A stretch of DNA of 64,000 nt from Saccharicrinis carchari (GTDB lineage Bacteria > Bacteroidota > Bacteroidia > Bacteroidales > Marinilabiliaceae): positions 1 to 64,000 of the forward strand of contig NZ_FXTB01000010.1 in NCBI RefSeq assembly GCF_900182605.1. Direction: 5' to 3'. Numbering within the stretch: position 1 is the stretch's first letter; each line of letters starts with the position of its first letter. The translations under genes were made by a program, and so were the position numbers. This document shows positions 1-7,838 of the stretch, piece after piece. The notes under the pieces are model-generated. The model saw only the letters and a list, made by a program, of their open reading frames with translations. It was not told where the DNA came from and did not search any database.

Positions 1-248
1 CCTGCCACTTCTACATCCTGCATTCTCCTTCAAAAAACAAATATTACATCGGGTATACCTGCGATGGATTGGTGTCGCGTTTGGAAAAGCACAATATGCA
101 TCATAAAGGATATACGGGTCAGGCGCGGGACTGGGTGCTTGCGTATTCAGAAGAGTATGCTACCAAAACGGAAGCTTATGCTCGCGAACGTGAGGTAAAA
201 GGCTGGAAAAGCAGAAGCAGGGTTTTAAGATTGATACAGGGTGATTAG
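1..248 (+). CDS. GIY-YIG nuclease family protein, 5' end cut off by the window
   Basis: Reading from base 3, the frame gives a single-domain GIY-YIG protein that stops at 246-248. The motif KYYIGYT followed by LEKHN and, near the end, REREVKGWKSR is typical of the small UvrC-like/YhbQ-like GIY-YIG proteins common in Bacteroidota. About 82 residues are visible. From the second copy downstream, only about two residues (Met-Ser) are missing at the start. The family makes single-strand cuts in DNA in other contexts, but the role of these small stand-alone members is not established. The first 136 bases are repeated almost perfectly at 387-522, so this is the intact member of a recent duplication. 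Confidence 0.8.
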   Translation, partial: CHFYILHSPSKNKYYIGYTCDGLVSRLEKHNMHHKGYTGQARDWVLAYSEEYATKTEAYAREREVKGWKSRSRVLRLIQGD

Positions 249-266
249 TCTGTTTGCCTGGGTGCA

Positions 267-288
267 TCCCGTGGATTTTACCACGGGA
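267..288. repeat. REP-like hairpin between the two GIY-YIG copies
   Basis: A perfect inverted repeat with arms TCCCGTGG (267-274) and CCACGGGA (281-288) and a six-base ATTTTA loop. Hairpins of this GC-rich-arm, AT-rich-loop form recur elsewhere in the window, in the 257-bp unit and at 17998-18013. It sits directly downstream of the intact GIY-YIG gene. It is not followed by a T-run, so a terminator role is unlikely. Confidence 0.6.
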
Positions 289-289
289 G

Positions 290-319
290 GGTCGGGGGTT
301 CGGATCCCTCATCGCCCAC
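290..319 (+). other. tRNA T-arm/acceptor-like remnant
   Basis: Bases 294-310 can fold as a T-arm: a GGGGG/CCCTC stem with one G-T pair around the seven-base loop TTCGGAT. A 7-base acceptor-like strand ATCGCCC (311-317) and A318 follow. The next bases are CG, not CCA. No matching 5' acceptor strand or D-arm is present, so this is not a functional tRNA. It resembles the 3' tail of a tRNA that could have been carried with an element inserted at a tRNA gene. Small GIY-YIG genes just downstream of tRNA ends are something I recall from other Bacteroidota, so the arrangement may be meaningful, but the remnant is weak evidence alone. Confidence 0.35.
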
Positions 320-383
320 GGAATAGGAGGGAGTTATAGAAATATGACTTCCTTTTCTTTTTTAAGTAAGCTAAAGCGTTTCA

Positions 384-535
384 TGTCCTGCCACTTCTAC
401 ATCCTGCATTCTCCTTCAAAAAACAAATATTACATCGGGTATACCTGCGATGGATTGGCGTCGCGTTTGGAAAAGCACAATATGCATCATAAAGGATATA
501 CGGGTCAGGCGCGGGACTGGGTAGTTGTGGATTAG
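384..535 (+). pseudogene. Truncated duplicate of the GIY-YIG nuclease gene
   Basis: An ATG at 384 begins Met-Ser-Cys-His and the copy matches 1-136 with a single base difference (a Val-to-Ala change). It then breaks off after the Asp-Trp at 516-521 and runs into the 257-bp repeat, ending at a TAG at 533-535 after about 50 residues. It keeps the GIY-YIG core but lacks the C-terminal REREVKGWK part, so it is probably inactive. The break coincides with the first base of the tandem repeat unit, which suggests that the repeat arose or inserted inside this gene copy. An in-frame upstream extension from 254 reads through the tRNA-like remnant and is not credible as protein. Confidence 0.7.
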
Positions 536-1042
536 GGCAATATAACAGACGGCATTTTCATTGAAATACGCCTCTTCTCATCTACAAAAAAATCCCCCTG
601 CACTTGTATTTATCAAGCAACTACATTCACTACCCCCTTTGGGAAAGGGGGAATATTCACAGATACTCCAGGCATTATTTTTCAATCGTGCAAAGCATTA
701 TTCCATTATTGAGCCATATTAACTCCCCGCATTTTAAAGGCGGGGAGTATGTTATGAGGCTCGAAAAAGCAGACGGGGTGGTTGTGGATTAGGGCAATAT
801 AACAGACGGCATTTTCATTGAAATACGCCTCTTCTCATCTACAAAAAAATCCCCCTGCACTTGTATTTATCAAGCAACTACATTCACTACCCCCTTTGGG
901 AAAGGGGGAATATTCACAGATACTCCAGTCATTATTTTTCAATCGTGCAAAGCATTATTCCATTATTGAGCCATATTAACTCCCCGCATTTTAAAGGCGG
1001 GGAGTATATTATGAGGCTCGAAAAAGCAGACTGGGTAGTTGT
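521..1042. repeat. 257-bp tandem direct repeat, two copies plus the start of a third
   Basis: Unit 1 (521-777) and unit 2 (778-1034) are nearly identical over 257 bp, and the first eight bases reappear at 1035-1042. Each unit contains two strong hairpins: CCCCCTTT/AAAGGGGG with a three-base loop, and ACTCCCCGC/GCGGGGAGT with a nine-base loop. The differences seen are single bases, for example in the GACTGGG/GACGGGG junction and in 'tatgtt' against 'tatatt' near the end. Short open frames inside the unit (604-792 and 861 onward) are copies of one another, carry no recognisable domain and are not called as genes. The array ends about 10 bp short of the stop codon of the GH20 gene. Confidence 0.9.
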
Positions 1043-1052
1043 AGGCTTTGTC

Positions 1053-3362
1053 TTACTGAACAATTATTTCATCTATAAACATAAAAACGCCTTGATCTTT
1101 AATTTGATGATATGGTGCTTTAATACGCAGGTACTTGCATTGGATGGGATTAAAGCTTACTGTAATCTCTTCGTTAATCACTTCCGGCGTTATGGCGATG
1201 TCACCCTTTCGTTCAGATGACCATGTTCCGGCTGTTTCAAAATTTTTGCCATCTATTGAAACTTGTATTTCCATTCCCTTGGGCAGATAAATGCCGGAGC
1301 CTGTTTCTTCTATGCAGCTGAGAGCCACTTTTTCAATGGTGGTGGCTTGCTCGAAGGTGATGGTAGCTTCAAAATCCTTGTTTAAAAAGCCTAACCATTT
1401 TCCATTGCCCCATTTGTTACCGCCAAAATCAGCGTTTACCAATGTGCTTCCTCCTTGTGCGGCATACCTCTCGTTGGGTGTGGAGTGTAGTTCTATCTCG
1501 CATCCAATAGCTTTGTGCAATCTGGCCTCTCTTATTTCCGGCTTACCCGTTGCTTTGCCATCTTTTATGCCAATTGCTTTTACGGTAACTGCCTTGTCTA
1601 AATAAAATGGCTCCGTGTATAATGTTGCGGTGGTTAAATTGGGTTCGCTCCCATCGGTGGTGTAATAAATATCGGTATGCAACTCGGTGTTCAATGTTAC
1701 TTTCAACTGCCTGCTATCTTGTTGCAGTTCAAATCGGATCTCCGGGCGCAGAGCGCTCGTGGCATAATTAAGCCCCATCGCATCATAGCGCTTCAGCATA
1801 CTGTTCATCTTATTCCGGAAATGCGGCCAGCTTTTTTGGGACTTTCCGCTCCAGGCAATCTCGGCCAAAGCTGCTATGCGCGGGAATAGCATGTATTCGA
1901 TACGTTGTGGCGTTGGCATATATTCGGTCCATAAATTGGCCTGCACGCCCAATACATTTTGCGTGTATTGTGGCTCCAGCTCTTCCGGTACCGGCTCCAG
2001 CTCGTATACCTTTTTAAGGGGGGCAAAACCTCCAAAGGCTTTTGGTTCTTGTGCGCTCAGGCTTTGATAATGATCGAAGTATAGATGCGACCCCTGGGTG
2101 AGTACCGTGGGATGATTTTCCCTTAGAGCATCTGCCGTTCCATCGTGGCCTCCCCAATACATGATGGATGCCGAGGGCGACAGTTCGCCTTCTAATATCT
2201 CGTGCCATCCCATCAGTTTGCGGCCTTTGTTTTTGAGGTAGTTGTCAAAGTGGTTCACAAAATGACTCTGTAATTGCTGGGCATCGTAATTGTTGGCTCT
2301 CATCATCTTCCCGCACTTGGCACAACTGTTCCAGTTGTCCTTGGCTACTTCGTCGCCACCAATATGTATGTATTCCGAGGGGAACAGCTCAAGCACTTCG
2401 TCAATCACATCCTCGAGCAGTTGATAACTTTTGGGGTTAGCGGCACAATAAACGCCCGTATTCTTTAATGCTTGTCCTTGCGTATTTGTACACAATAATT
2501 CCGGAAAACATTGCATCACTACCTCGGAGTGGCCGGGCAGTTCAATTTCGGGCAATACAGTAATAAAGCGGTCTTGGGCATAGGCAACCACTTCGCGTAT
2601 TTCTTCCTGTGTGTAAAAACCGCCGTATTTGGGTTCTGTGTCGCCTTTGCGCCAGACCTCAAAATCCTGCCAGGGGCGTTTACCTTCTTTAACTTTTCGC
2701 CAGGCGCCAATGTCGGTCAGTTCGGGGTGCGATTTTATTTCTATGCGCCAGCCAATTCCATCGGTAAGATGCCAATGGAAAACATTGAGTTTGTGCATGG
2801 CCATATAATCGATGTACTTCTTGATAAAATCCAGAGGCATAAAGTGCCGCGAGACATCAAGATGCAAACCGCGCCAGGCAAAGCGTGGTGCATCCGTTAT
2901 TTTGACACCCGGAATTACAGAGACCACGGATGAACCTGTTTCGCTGTGCGCAGGCAACAGTTGACGGATGCTTTCTGCAGCATAAAACAATCCGCTGGGG
3001 CCGCCTGAACTTATGGAAATATTTTTTTTGTTGATGTCTAGTATATAGCCCTCCGGCGATAAGGAATCCAGAGCTATATCGTAACGCATTACAATTGACG
3101 GTTTAATTTTCTCTACCTCAGTATCCCATTTTATGGGCAGTTCAGTTTTTAATATTTCCTTCAGGTGTTCAGCAGCCGGCAGCATAGTCGAATCTGAAAT
3201 AACGATGGCCGTATTTACGGCAAGCATAAAATCACCCTGGGAATCGGTATTTATTGATAAAGGCTCTGGAATTAAATGGATAGGCGAATGGTTGCCTGTT
3301 GGCGTGCAAGAAAAAGCAACTGCCATAATAACGATAAGGCTTAATTTGTGGATCATGGACAT
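1053..3362 (-). CDS. Family GH20 beta-N-acetylhexosaminidase, lipoprotein
   Basis: This 769-residue enzyme should release terminal beta-GlcNAc or GalNAc from glycans. ATG at 3362 is chosen because it gives a lipoprotein signal peptide ending AFSC; the longer frame begins at a TTG. In order come a GH20b N-domain (about 25-155), the catalytic barrel with HWHLTD and the acid pair in HIGGDEV (D337-E338), a chitobiase C-terminal type domain with YTTDGSEP (about 545-600), and a discoidin/F5-8-type sugar-binding module at the C-terminus. The lipidated Cys puts it at the outer membrane. It lies downstream of, and on the same strand as, the GntR regulator with a 336-bp gap, and appears to have its own promoter. 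Its sugar specificity cannot be read from sequence. Confidence 0.93.
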   Translation of the reverse strand: MSMIHKLSLIVIMAVAFSCTPTGNHSPIHLIPEPLSINTDSQGDFMLAVNTAIVISDSTMLPAAEHLKEILKTELPIKWDTEVEKIKPSIVMRYDIALDSLSPEGYILDINKKNISISSGGPSGLFYAAESIRQLLPAHSETGSSVVSVIPGVKITDAPRFAWRGLHLDVSRHFMPLDFIKKYIDYMAMHKLNVFHWHLTDGIGWRIEIKSHPELTDIGAWRKVKEGKRPWQDFEVWRKGDTEPKYGGFYTQEEIREVVAYAQDRFITVLPEIELPGHSEVVMQCFPELLCTNTQGQALKNTGVYCAANPKSYQLLEDVIDEVLELFPSEYIHIGGDEVAKDNWNSCAKCGKMMRANNYDAQQLQSHFVNHFDNYLKNKGRKLMGWHEILEGELSPSASIMYWGGHDGTADALRENHPTVLTQGSHLYFDHYQSLSAQEPKAFGGFAPLKKVYELEPVPEELEPQYTQNVLGVQANLWTEYMPTPQRIEYMLFPRIAALAEIAWSGKSQKSWPHFRNKMNSMLKRYDAMGLNYATSALRPEIRFELQQDSRQLKVTLNTELHTDIYYTTDGSEPNLTTATLYTEPFYLDKAVTVKAIGIKDGKATGKPEIREARLHKAIGCEIELHSTPNERYAAQGGSTLVNADFGGNKWGNGKWLGFLNKDFEATITFEQATTIEKVALSCIEETGSGIYLPKGMEIQVSIDGKNFETAGTWSSERKGDIAITPEVINEEITVSFNPIQCKYLRIKAPYHQIKDQGVFMFIDEIIVQ

Positions 3363-3393
3363 AATTGTGAATTGTGATTTGTATTTTAGACAG

Positions 3394-3423
3394 CTAAGAT
3401 AAGTTTTAAAAATAAGGTGCAAA
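3394..3423 (-). promoter_or_regulatory. Probable promoter of the minus-strand GH20 gene
   Basis: On the minus strand, TTTG (complement of 3420-3423) is followed after 18 bases by TATCTTAG (complement of 3394-3401), close to the Bacteroidota consensus TTTG-N19-TAnnTTTG. Transcription would start about 25 bases before the chosen ATG. The remainder of the gap (3424-3698) shows no gene or repeat that I can support. Confidence 0.45.
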
Positions 3424-3698
3424 AGCTTGTTGCAACTTACTACTGCTTTATTGCTCCCTGAGTAAAAAATACCAGTCGTAGATGGTGGAGTTTTGCGCCT
3501 TTTCTGTTCTTTACTAAACCATGTTGCTTAGTAATAATGCAACAATTATCCGACGCAACAAACGCCAGCTCACTACTCACTACTAATTTGCCACAATGTA
3601 CTACGCTAACCGTTCTCCACTCCATGCCTCTCGCTTTTACCTACTAATCATCTTCCATCTTTTCCCCGTACACTGAATACCGCACATCAAATACCGTC

Positions 3699-4418
3699 CT
3701 AAACCTTTTTTGCTCCCATAAAATATCCTCTGAAATGCCTGTCTAAATGCTTGCGCATAGCATTACGGAATTTATTGGGTGTGCCGGTTTTTAGTATATC
3801 CACCAAGTCGCTGTGCGAAACCCATTTTTTATCGGAGCTGGGGCTGTTAATCAGCTCCGAGTCGTAAACATAACGGAACGAGGGAAGTAGCAGACTTTGA
3901 AAATCCATCAGGGTCTGGTTGCCTGACATCTCATATAATTTACCGTGGAATTTTATCTCGTGTTCTATTTCAAAGTGAATATCTTCCGGGGTGTTGGGTT
4001 CGGCTTTGACTATCTCCTCCAGCTCTTCGATGTCTTCTTTTTTTAAGCGTTGGAATATTAAATCACCCATACCAATTTCCAATACCAGACGAATCTCGAA
4101 TACATCCTTTAAAGTTGCCTGATCCAATATGTTGGGGATGAAACTCTTTTTTAATTGGTGCAACAAGTTAGGGCTTCTTATGATGGTGCCTTTGTGCTTA
4201 ATAGATTCAATCAGACCCAGGCTCTTCAGTCGACCCAGCGATTCCCGTATTACGGTGCGCGAAACGCCGAGCATTTGGGTCAGCTCCATCTCCTTGGGGA
4301 TGGTGTCGCCGGGATTCAATTTTTTCGAAATCAATAAATCTATTAGAGCTTCCTCTACTTTGTCCACAAGGCTGCTCGAATCTATTTTTGGGATGTTTAA
4401 TTTATTACTTAGAGGCAT
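3699..4418 (-). CDS. GntR-family regulator with FCD domain, probable sialic-acid-responsive repressor
   Basis: This 239-residue FadR-subfamily regulator is read from the ATG at 4418; a TTG five codons upstream is less likely. Residues about 15-80 form the winged helix-turn-helix (IPKEMELTQMLGVSRTVIRESLGRLKS). The C-terminal all-helical FCD domain carries the spaced histidines of the metal/ligand site (FHGKLYEMSGN, SHSDLVDIL, RKHLDRHF). E. coli NanR belongs to the same subfamily, and this gene sits next to and divergent from the sialic acid locus, so sensing sialic acid or a breakdown product is a reasonable inference. A matching operator is present at 4505-4521. The effector has not been shown. 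Confidence 0.88.
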   Translation of the reverse strand: MPLSNKLNIPKIDSSSLVDKVEEALIDLLISKKLNPGDTIPKEMELTQMLGVSRTVIRESLGRLKSLGLIESIKHKGTIIRSPNLLHQLKKSFIPNILDQATLKDVFEIRLVLEIGMGDLIFQRLKKEDIEELEEIVKAEPNTPEDIHFEIEHEIKFHGKLYEMSGNQTLMDFQSLLLPSFRYVYDSELINSPSSDKKWVSHSDLVDILKTGTPNKFRNAMRKHLDRHFRGYFMGAKKV

Positions 4419-4467
4419 AGAATAAAATATCAAGATGTTTAAAAGTGTTACAAAAGTGTAAAAAAAA

Positions 4468-4498
4468 TTTGTACAAAAAAATTTATTTCATACTTTTG
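4468..4498 (+). promoter_or_regulatory. Promoter of the susCD/sialic acid operon
   Basis: TTTG at 4468-4471 and TACTTTTG at 4491-4498, separated by exactly 19 bases, fit the Bacteroidota housekeeping promoter consensus TTTG-N19-TAnnTTTG without mismatch. The predicted transcription start falls near 4503-4506, about 80 bases before the susC ATG. The -33 region is itself palindromic (TTTGTACAAA, 4468-4477). Confidence 0.75.
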
Positions 4499-4504
4499 TT
4501 GCGT

Positions 4505-4521
4505 CTTATGTCCTACATAAG
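4505..4521. promoter_or_regulatory. Palindromic operator, probably for the GntR/FCD regulator
   Basis: Perfect inverted repeat CTTATGT (4505-4511), spacer CCT, ACATAAG (4515-4521). It contains the GT-N3-AC core typical of operators of FadR-subfamily GntR proteins. It lies on the predicted transcription start of the susC promoter, where a bound repressor would block transcription. It is the only strong palindrome of this type that I saw in the locus. Confidence 0.65.
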
Positions 4522-4583
4522 GCAAAATTTATAGGTGAAATAAAAGGAGAAAAAGTTAGTTATAGTTAATTAAATCAACAATT

Positions 4584-7500
4584 ATGAAAATGAGACTATT
4601 GAAAAAAAGGATAAGCTTTATCCTGCTGCTTCCCTGGTTGATAGGGAGCGGACTAATCGCTCAAAGCCTGATTACAGGTACTGTGATAGACCAGACCGGA
4701 GAGCCAATTCCTGGTGTAACCGTATTGGTTAAGGGTACTACATCCGGCACAATTACCGATTTCGACGGAAATTATTCAATTAATGCTAGCCCGGAAGAGA
4801 CCTTAGTGTTTTCATTTATTGGGTTTACTTCTCAGGAAGTACTGGTGGGTGATCAGCAGAAGATTAATGTTGTGCTTCAGGAAGAGCTGAAAAGATTAGA
4901 AGAGGTGGTGGTAACAGGTTACTCAACACAATCGCGTGCCGAGATGACCACATCCATTGCAAAGTTGGATACTAAAGTGCTCGAAAGTGCTCCGCGCTCG
5001 AACGCGGCAACAGCGCTGCAGGGTACTATTGCCGGTTTGCAAGTAACCCAAACTACCGGTCAGCCGGGATCTACGCCTACTTTGGTAGTGCGCGGTGGAA
5101 CCGATTTTGACGGATCAGGTTCACCTTTGATATTGATTGACGGTGTTCCCGGGTCGTTCTACGCCTTAAACTCCGACGATATTGAATCGATGGAGGTGCT
5201 TAAGGATGCCGCATCAACTGCCATTTATGGTGCCAGGGCTGCCAACGGTGTAATTTTGGTAACCACAAAAAAAGGAAAGTCCGGAAAATCAAACATTACT
5301 TTCAGATCCAAATTTACAACCAACTATCGCCGCGACGATCCCATGGAGTACCTGGGTGCGGCCGACTATATAAAATTTAATCGCTTGGGGGTAAGGGCCG
5401 CTCAGGATGTAATGGGTTATGCATGGCTCGATCAGTTTGTTACAGGAGCTCATGCCGCAGCAACAGGTAACAACACTACCAATTCAATTTATACCACCAT
5501 GGTGTTGTCAGACGCCAACAGATACCTCTTAGATTATGAAGGTTGGCAAACCATGGAAGACCCTATCAATCCGGGTTCAACCCTGATTTATCAGGAGAAC
5601 AAAATGAACGAATTGTTTTATCAGGATAGCAATGCCCAGGATTACAGTCTGTCTTTCGACGGCGGTAACGATAAGGGAACCTATTATCTTGGTCTTGGTA
5701 TGTTGGATGATGAAGGATTGGTATTTGGTTCTGCTTTTAAACGTTATTCCGGAACCTTTAATGCTTCCTATAAATTATCTGATAACTTCAAGGTATCATC
5801 TAATATTATCTATGCCCACTCCAATCGCAACTTACCTTTCGATACGGATTACAACTTATTTCAGCGTACGGCAGGTCTGGCGCCTACCTCTCGTATTTAT
5901 AACAATAATCCGGACGGGAGTCTATCCGACGAGTATCAGCCGGGTACCTATGTAGGTTTTGGTAATCCGCTTTACTATCGCGATAAATTTGTTCGTTCCA
6001 ACATTGAGCAGCGTCTTACAGGGTCGGTTCAATTGGATTATAAGTTTTTAAATGACTTTACAGCAACGCTTCGGGGTAGCCACTTTGCAATTAATAACTC
6101 TAATGAGTCGTTTAATAAAGCATACCTTAGTTCGGGCCGATTAAATACGGATAGAAGATCTGCTGTTTCACATCAAAGGACAATGCGAAATCAGGTTACT
6201 GGATTGTTGAGTTATAGAAAACGATTCAATGATGTACATAATGTAAATGCACTTGTTGGGGTAGAGTATTTCAGAGAGAATACATTTAGCATGAACGCGG
6301 CAACCCGTCTTTCGCCAACGGATTTAATTTATACCATGAATGTGGGGTCTGAAGCTTCAGGTATTCCATATTCATTTAGATCGGGCTATGAGATCGCTTC
6401 TTTTTTTGGTCAAGTAAATTACGATTATGACTATAAGTATCTGTTGGGTTTAACTTTCCGCCGCGATGGAGCCACCCGATTGGGGAACAATAAATATGAT
6501 TTTTTTCCCGGTGTGTCCATAGGTTGGAATATACATAACGAAGATTTCTTTAGAGACTCTAATGTGAGTTCTATTGTAAACAGCATTAAACCTCGCCTCA
6601 GCTATGGTGTAAACGGTAATATTGAAATACTATCTAACTTTGGGGTGTTCGGAACTTATGCAACCACAACAGTATACGATACGCAATCGGGTTATGTGAA
6701 CAACAGGTTACCATTGCTCGATTTAAAATGGGAGCGTTCCACAACTTTTAATATGGGATTGGATATTGGCTTTTTAGACAGTCGTATTACCCTTATGGCC
6801 GACTATTTTGTCAGAGATGTTAAAGATAAACTGGCTAATTTAACGCTACCGCTTTGGACAGGATTCTCCGGGATAACAACCAATAACGGAACCCTACGGA
6901 ATAAAGGATTGGAGCTGCAGTTGAATGCCGATGTAGTAAAAACGGATGCACTAACCTGGAATATGGGGCTTACCTATTATTCAGTACGTAATTTTGCCAA
7001 AGAGCTACCCTTTAATGATGTGGAGAAGAATAGGCAAGGTGGAACGGAGATCTATGATCCTGCTACCGGCGATACCAAGTATGTCGGTGGTTTGCAAGAA
7101 GGAGAACGCGTAGGGTACGACGTGGTTACTGCCTATGTATTCGATGGGGTTTATCAAACACAAGCCGATATCGACGAACATGCCGGCAGGGTAGTTGAGT
7201 TTGCTACCCAAAAGGATACACGCTTCCTGGGGGATGCACGCTGGAAAGACTTGAATGGCGACGGTGTGATAAATTACCTGGATAGGAAAGTAATAGGTAG
7301 GGTAACACCTGATTTTACCGGTGGTATAACCTCCGATTTAACTTATAAAAACTTTAACCTTTTTGTTAAAACCGATTTTGCTGTAGGTCATTATATTATC
7401 AATGGCCGCAGGGTTAAAGGTATTGCCCAAACGCAGGGTAACCAGAACGGGCCGCTCGAAATCAGAGACTCGTGGACAGCTGACAACCCAACATCTAATA

Positions 7501-7820
7501 TTCCGATTTTTACTTTGGTGGATAGGCAAAGAAACCACCTGGCAGCGGGAGGAGACCAAGGCTCCCTTTCGAGTAGTAGTTCAAGAATGTGGGAGAAAGG
7601 TGACTATTTTGCCTTAAGGGAAGTAACCCTAAGCTATAACCTTAGTGGAAAAGTTGCCAACGATGCTTTCCGTAATGTAAGATTGTATTTGACGGGAACT
7701 AATCTGGCCTACTTCAATGGATTCTCCGGAAGTTCGCCTGAAGCTCCGAGTGGTGGAATAGATTACGGAAGATTCCCATTGCCACGGACCTTAACCTTGG
7801 GTGTGAATGTTACCTTTTAA
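4584..7820 (+). CDS. SusC-family TonB-dependent outer-membrane transporter (RagA)
   Basis: This 1078-residue outer-membrane porin imports oligosaccharides or free sugar with energy from TonB. After a signal peptide ending near LIAQ there is a carboxypeptidase-regulatory-like domain (about 28-105), a TonB box region (EVVVTGYS), the plug with LIDGVPGSF and DIESMEVLKDAASTAIYGARAANGVILVTTKKGK, and a long beta-barrel that ends in an aromatic residue (NVTF), as barrel proteins do. SusC proteins work with the SusD lipoprotein encoded next, 18 bases downstream. The surrounding genes point to sialic acid or sialylated glycan fragments as cargo. It is the first gene after the operator-controlled promoter. 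Confidence 0.95.
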   Translation: MKMRLLKKRISFILLLPWLIGSGLIAQSLITGTVIDQTGEPIPGVTVLVKGTTSGTITDFDGNYSINASPEETLVFSFIGFTSQEVLVGDQQKINVVLQEELKRLEEVVVTGYSTQSRAEMTTSIAKLDTKVLESAPRSNAATALQGTIAGLQVTQTTGQPGSTPTLVVRGGTDFDGSGSPLILIDGVPGSFYALNSDDIESMEVLKDAASTAIYGARAANGVILVTTKKGKSGKSNITFRSKFTTNYRRDDPMEYLGAADYIKFNRLGVRAAQDVMGYAWLDQFVTGAHAAATGNNTTNSIYTTMVLSDANRYLLDYEGWQTMEDPINPGSTLIYQENKMNELFYQDSNAQDYSLSFDGGNDKGTYYLGLGMLDDEGLVFGSAFKRYSGTFNASYKLSDNFKVSSNIIYAHSNRNLPFDTDYNLFQRTAGLAPTSRIYNNNPDGSLSDEYQPGTYVGFGNPLYYRDKFVRSNIEQRLTGSVQLDYKFLNDFTATLRGSHFAINNSNESFNKAYLSSGRLNTDRRSAVSHQRTMRNQVTGLLSYRKRFNDVHNVNALVGVEYFRENTFSMNAATRLSPTDLIYTMNVGSEASGIPYSFRSGYEIASFFGQVNYDYDYKYLLGLTFRRDGATRLGNNKYDFFPGVSIGWNIHNEDFFRDSNVSSIVNSIKPRLSYGVNGNIEILSNFGVFGTYATTTVYDTQSGYVNNRLPLLDLKWERSTTFNMGLDIGFLDSRITLMADYFVRDVKDKLANLTLPLWTGFSGITTNNGTLRNKGLELQLNADVVKTDALTWNMGLTYYSVRNFAKELPFNDVEKNRQGGTEIYDPATGDTKYVGGLQEGERVGYDVVTAYVFDGVYQTQADIDEHAGRVVEFATQKDTRFLGDARWKDLNGDGVINYLDRKVIGRVTPDFTGGITSDLTYKNFNLFVKTDFAVGHYIINGRRVKGIAQTQGNQNGPLEIRDSWTADNPTSNIPIFTLVDRQRNHLAAGGDQGSLSSSSSRMWEKGDYFALREVTLSYNLSGKVANDAFRNVRLYLTGTNLAYFNGFSGSSPEAPSGGIDYGRFPLPRTLTLGVNVTF

Positions 7821-7838
7821 TCATAAAATACTGAAAAG

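Noticed and set aside
290-319. Functional tRNA gene
   Set aside because: Only a T-arm and an acceptor-like 3' strand are visible. There is no 5' acceptor strand, D-arm or normal seven-base anticodon loop, and no CCA end.
254-383. N-terminal extension of the second GIY-YIG copy
   Set aside because: It translates a REP hairpin and a tRNA-like remnant; the family start (Met-Ser-Cys-His) is at 384.
604-1220. Two related open frames on the plus strand
   Set aside because: They are copies of the 257-bp repeat, contain palindromes, and the second runs through the 3' end of the GH20 gene on the other strand.
3440-3625. 61-codon minus-strand frame between the GH20 and GntR genes
   Set aside because: No domain or promoter; composition does not look coding.
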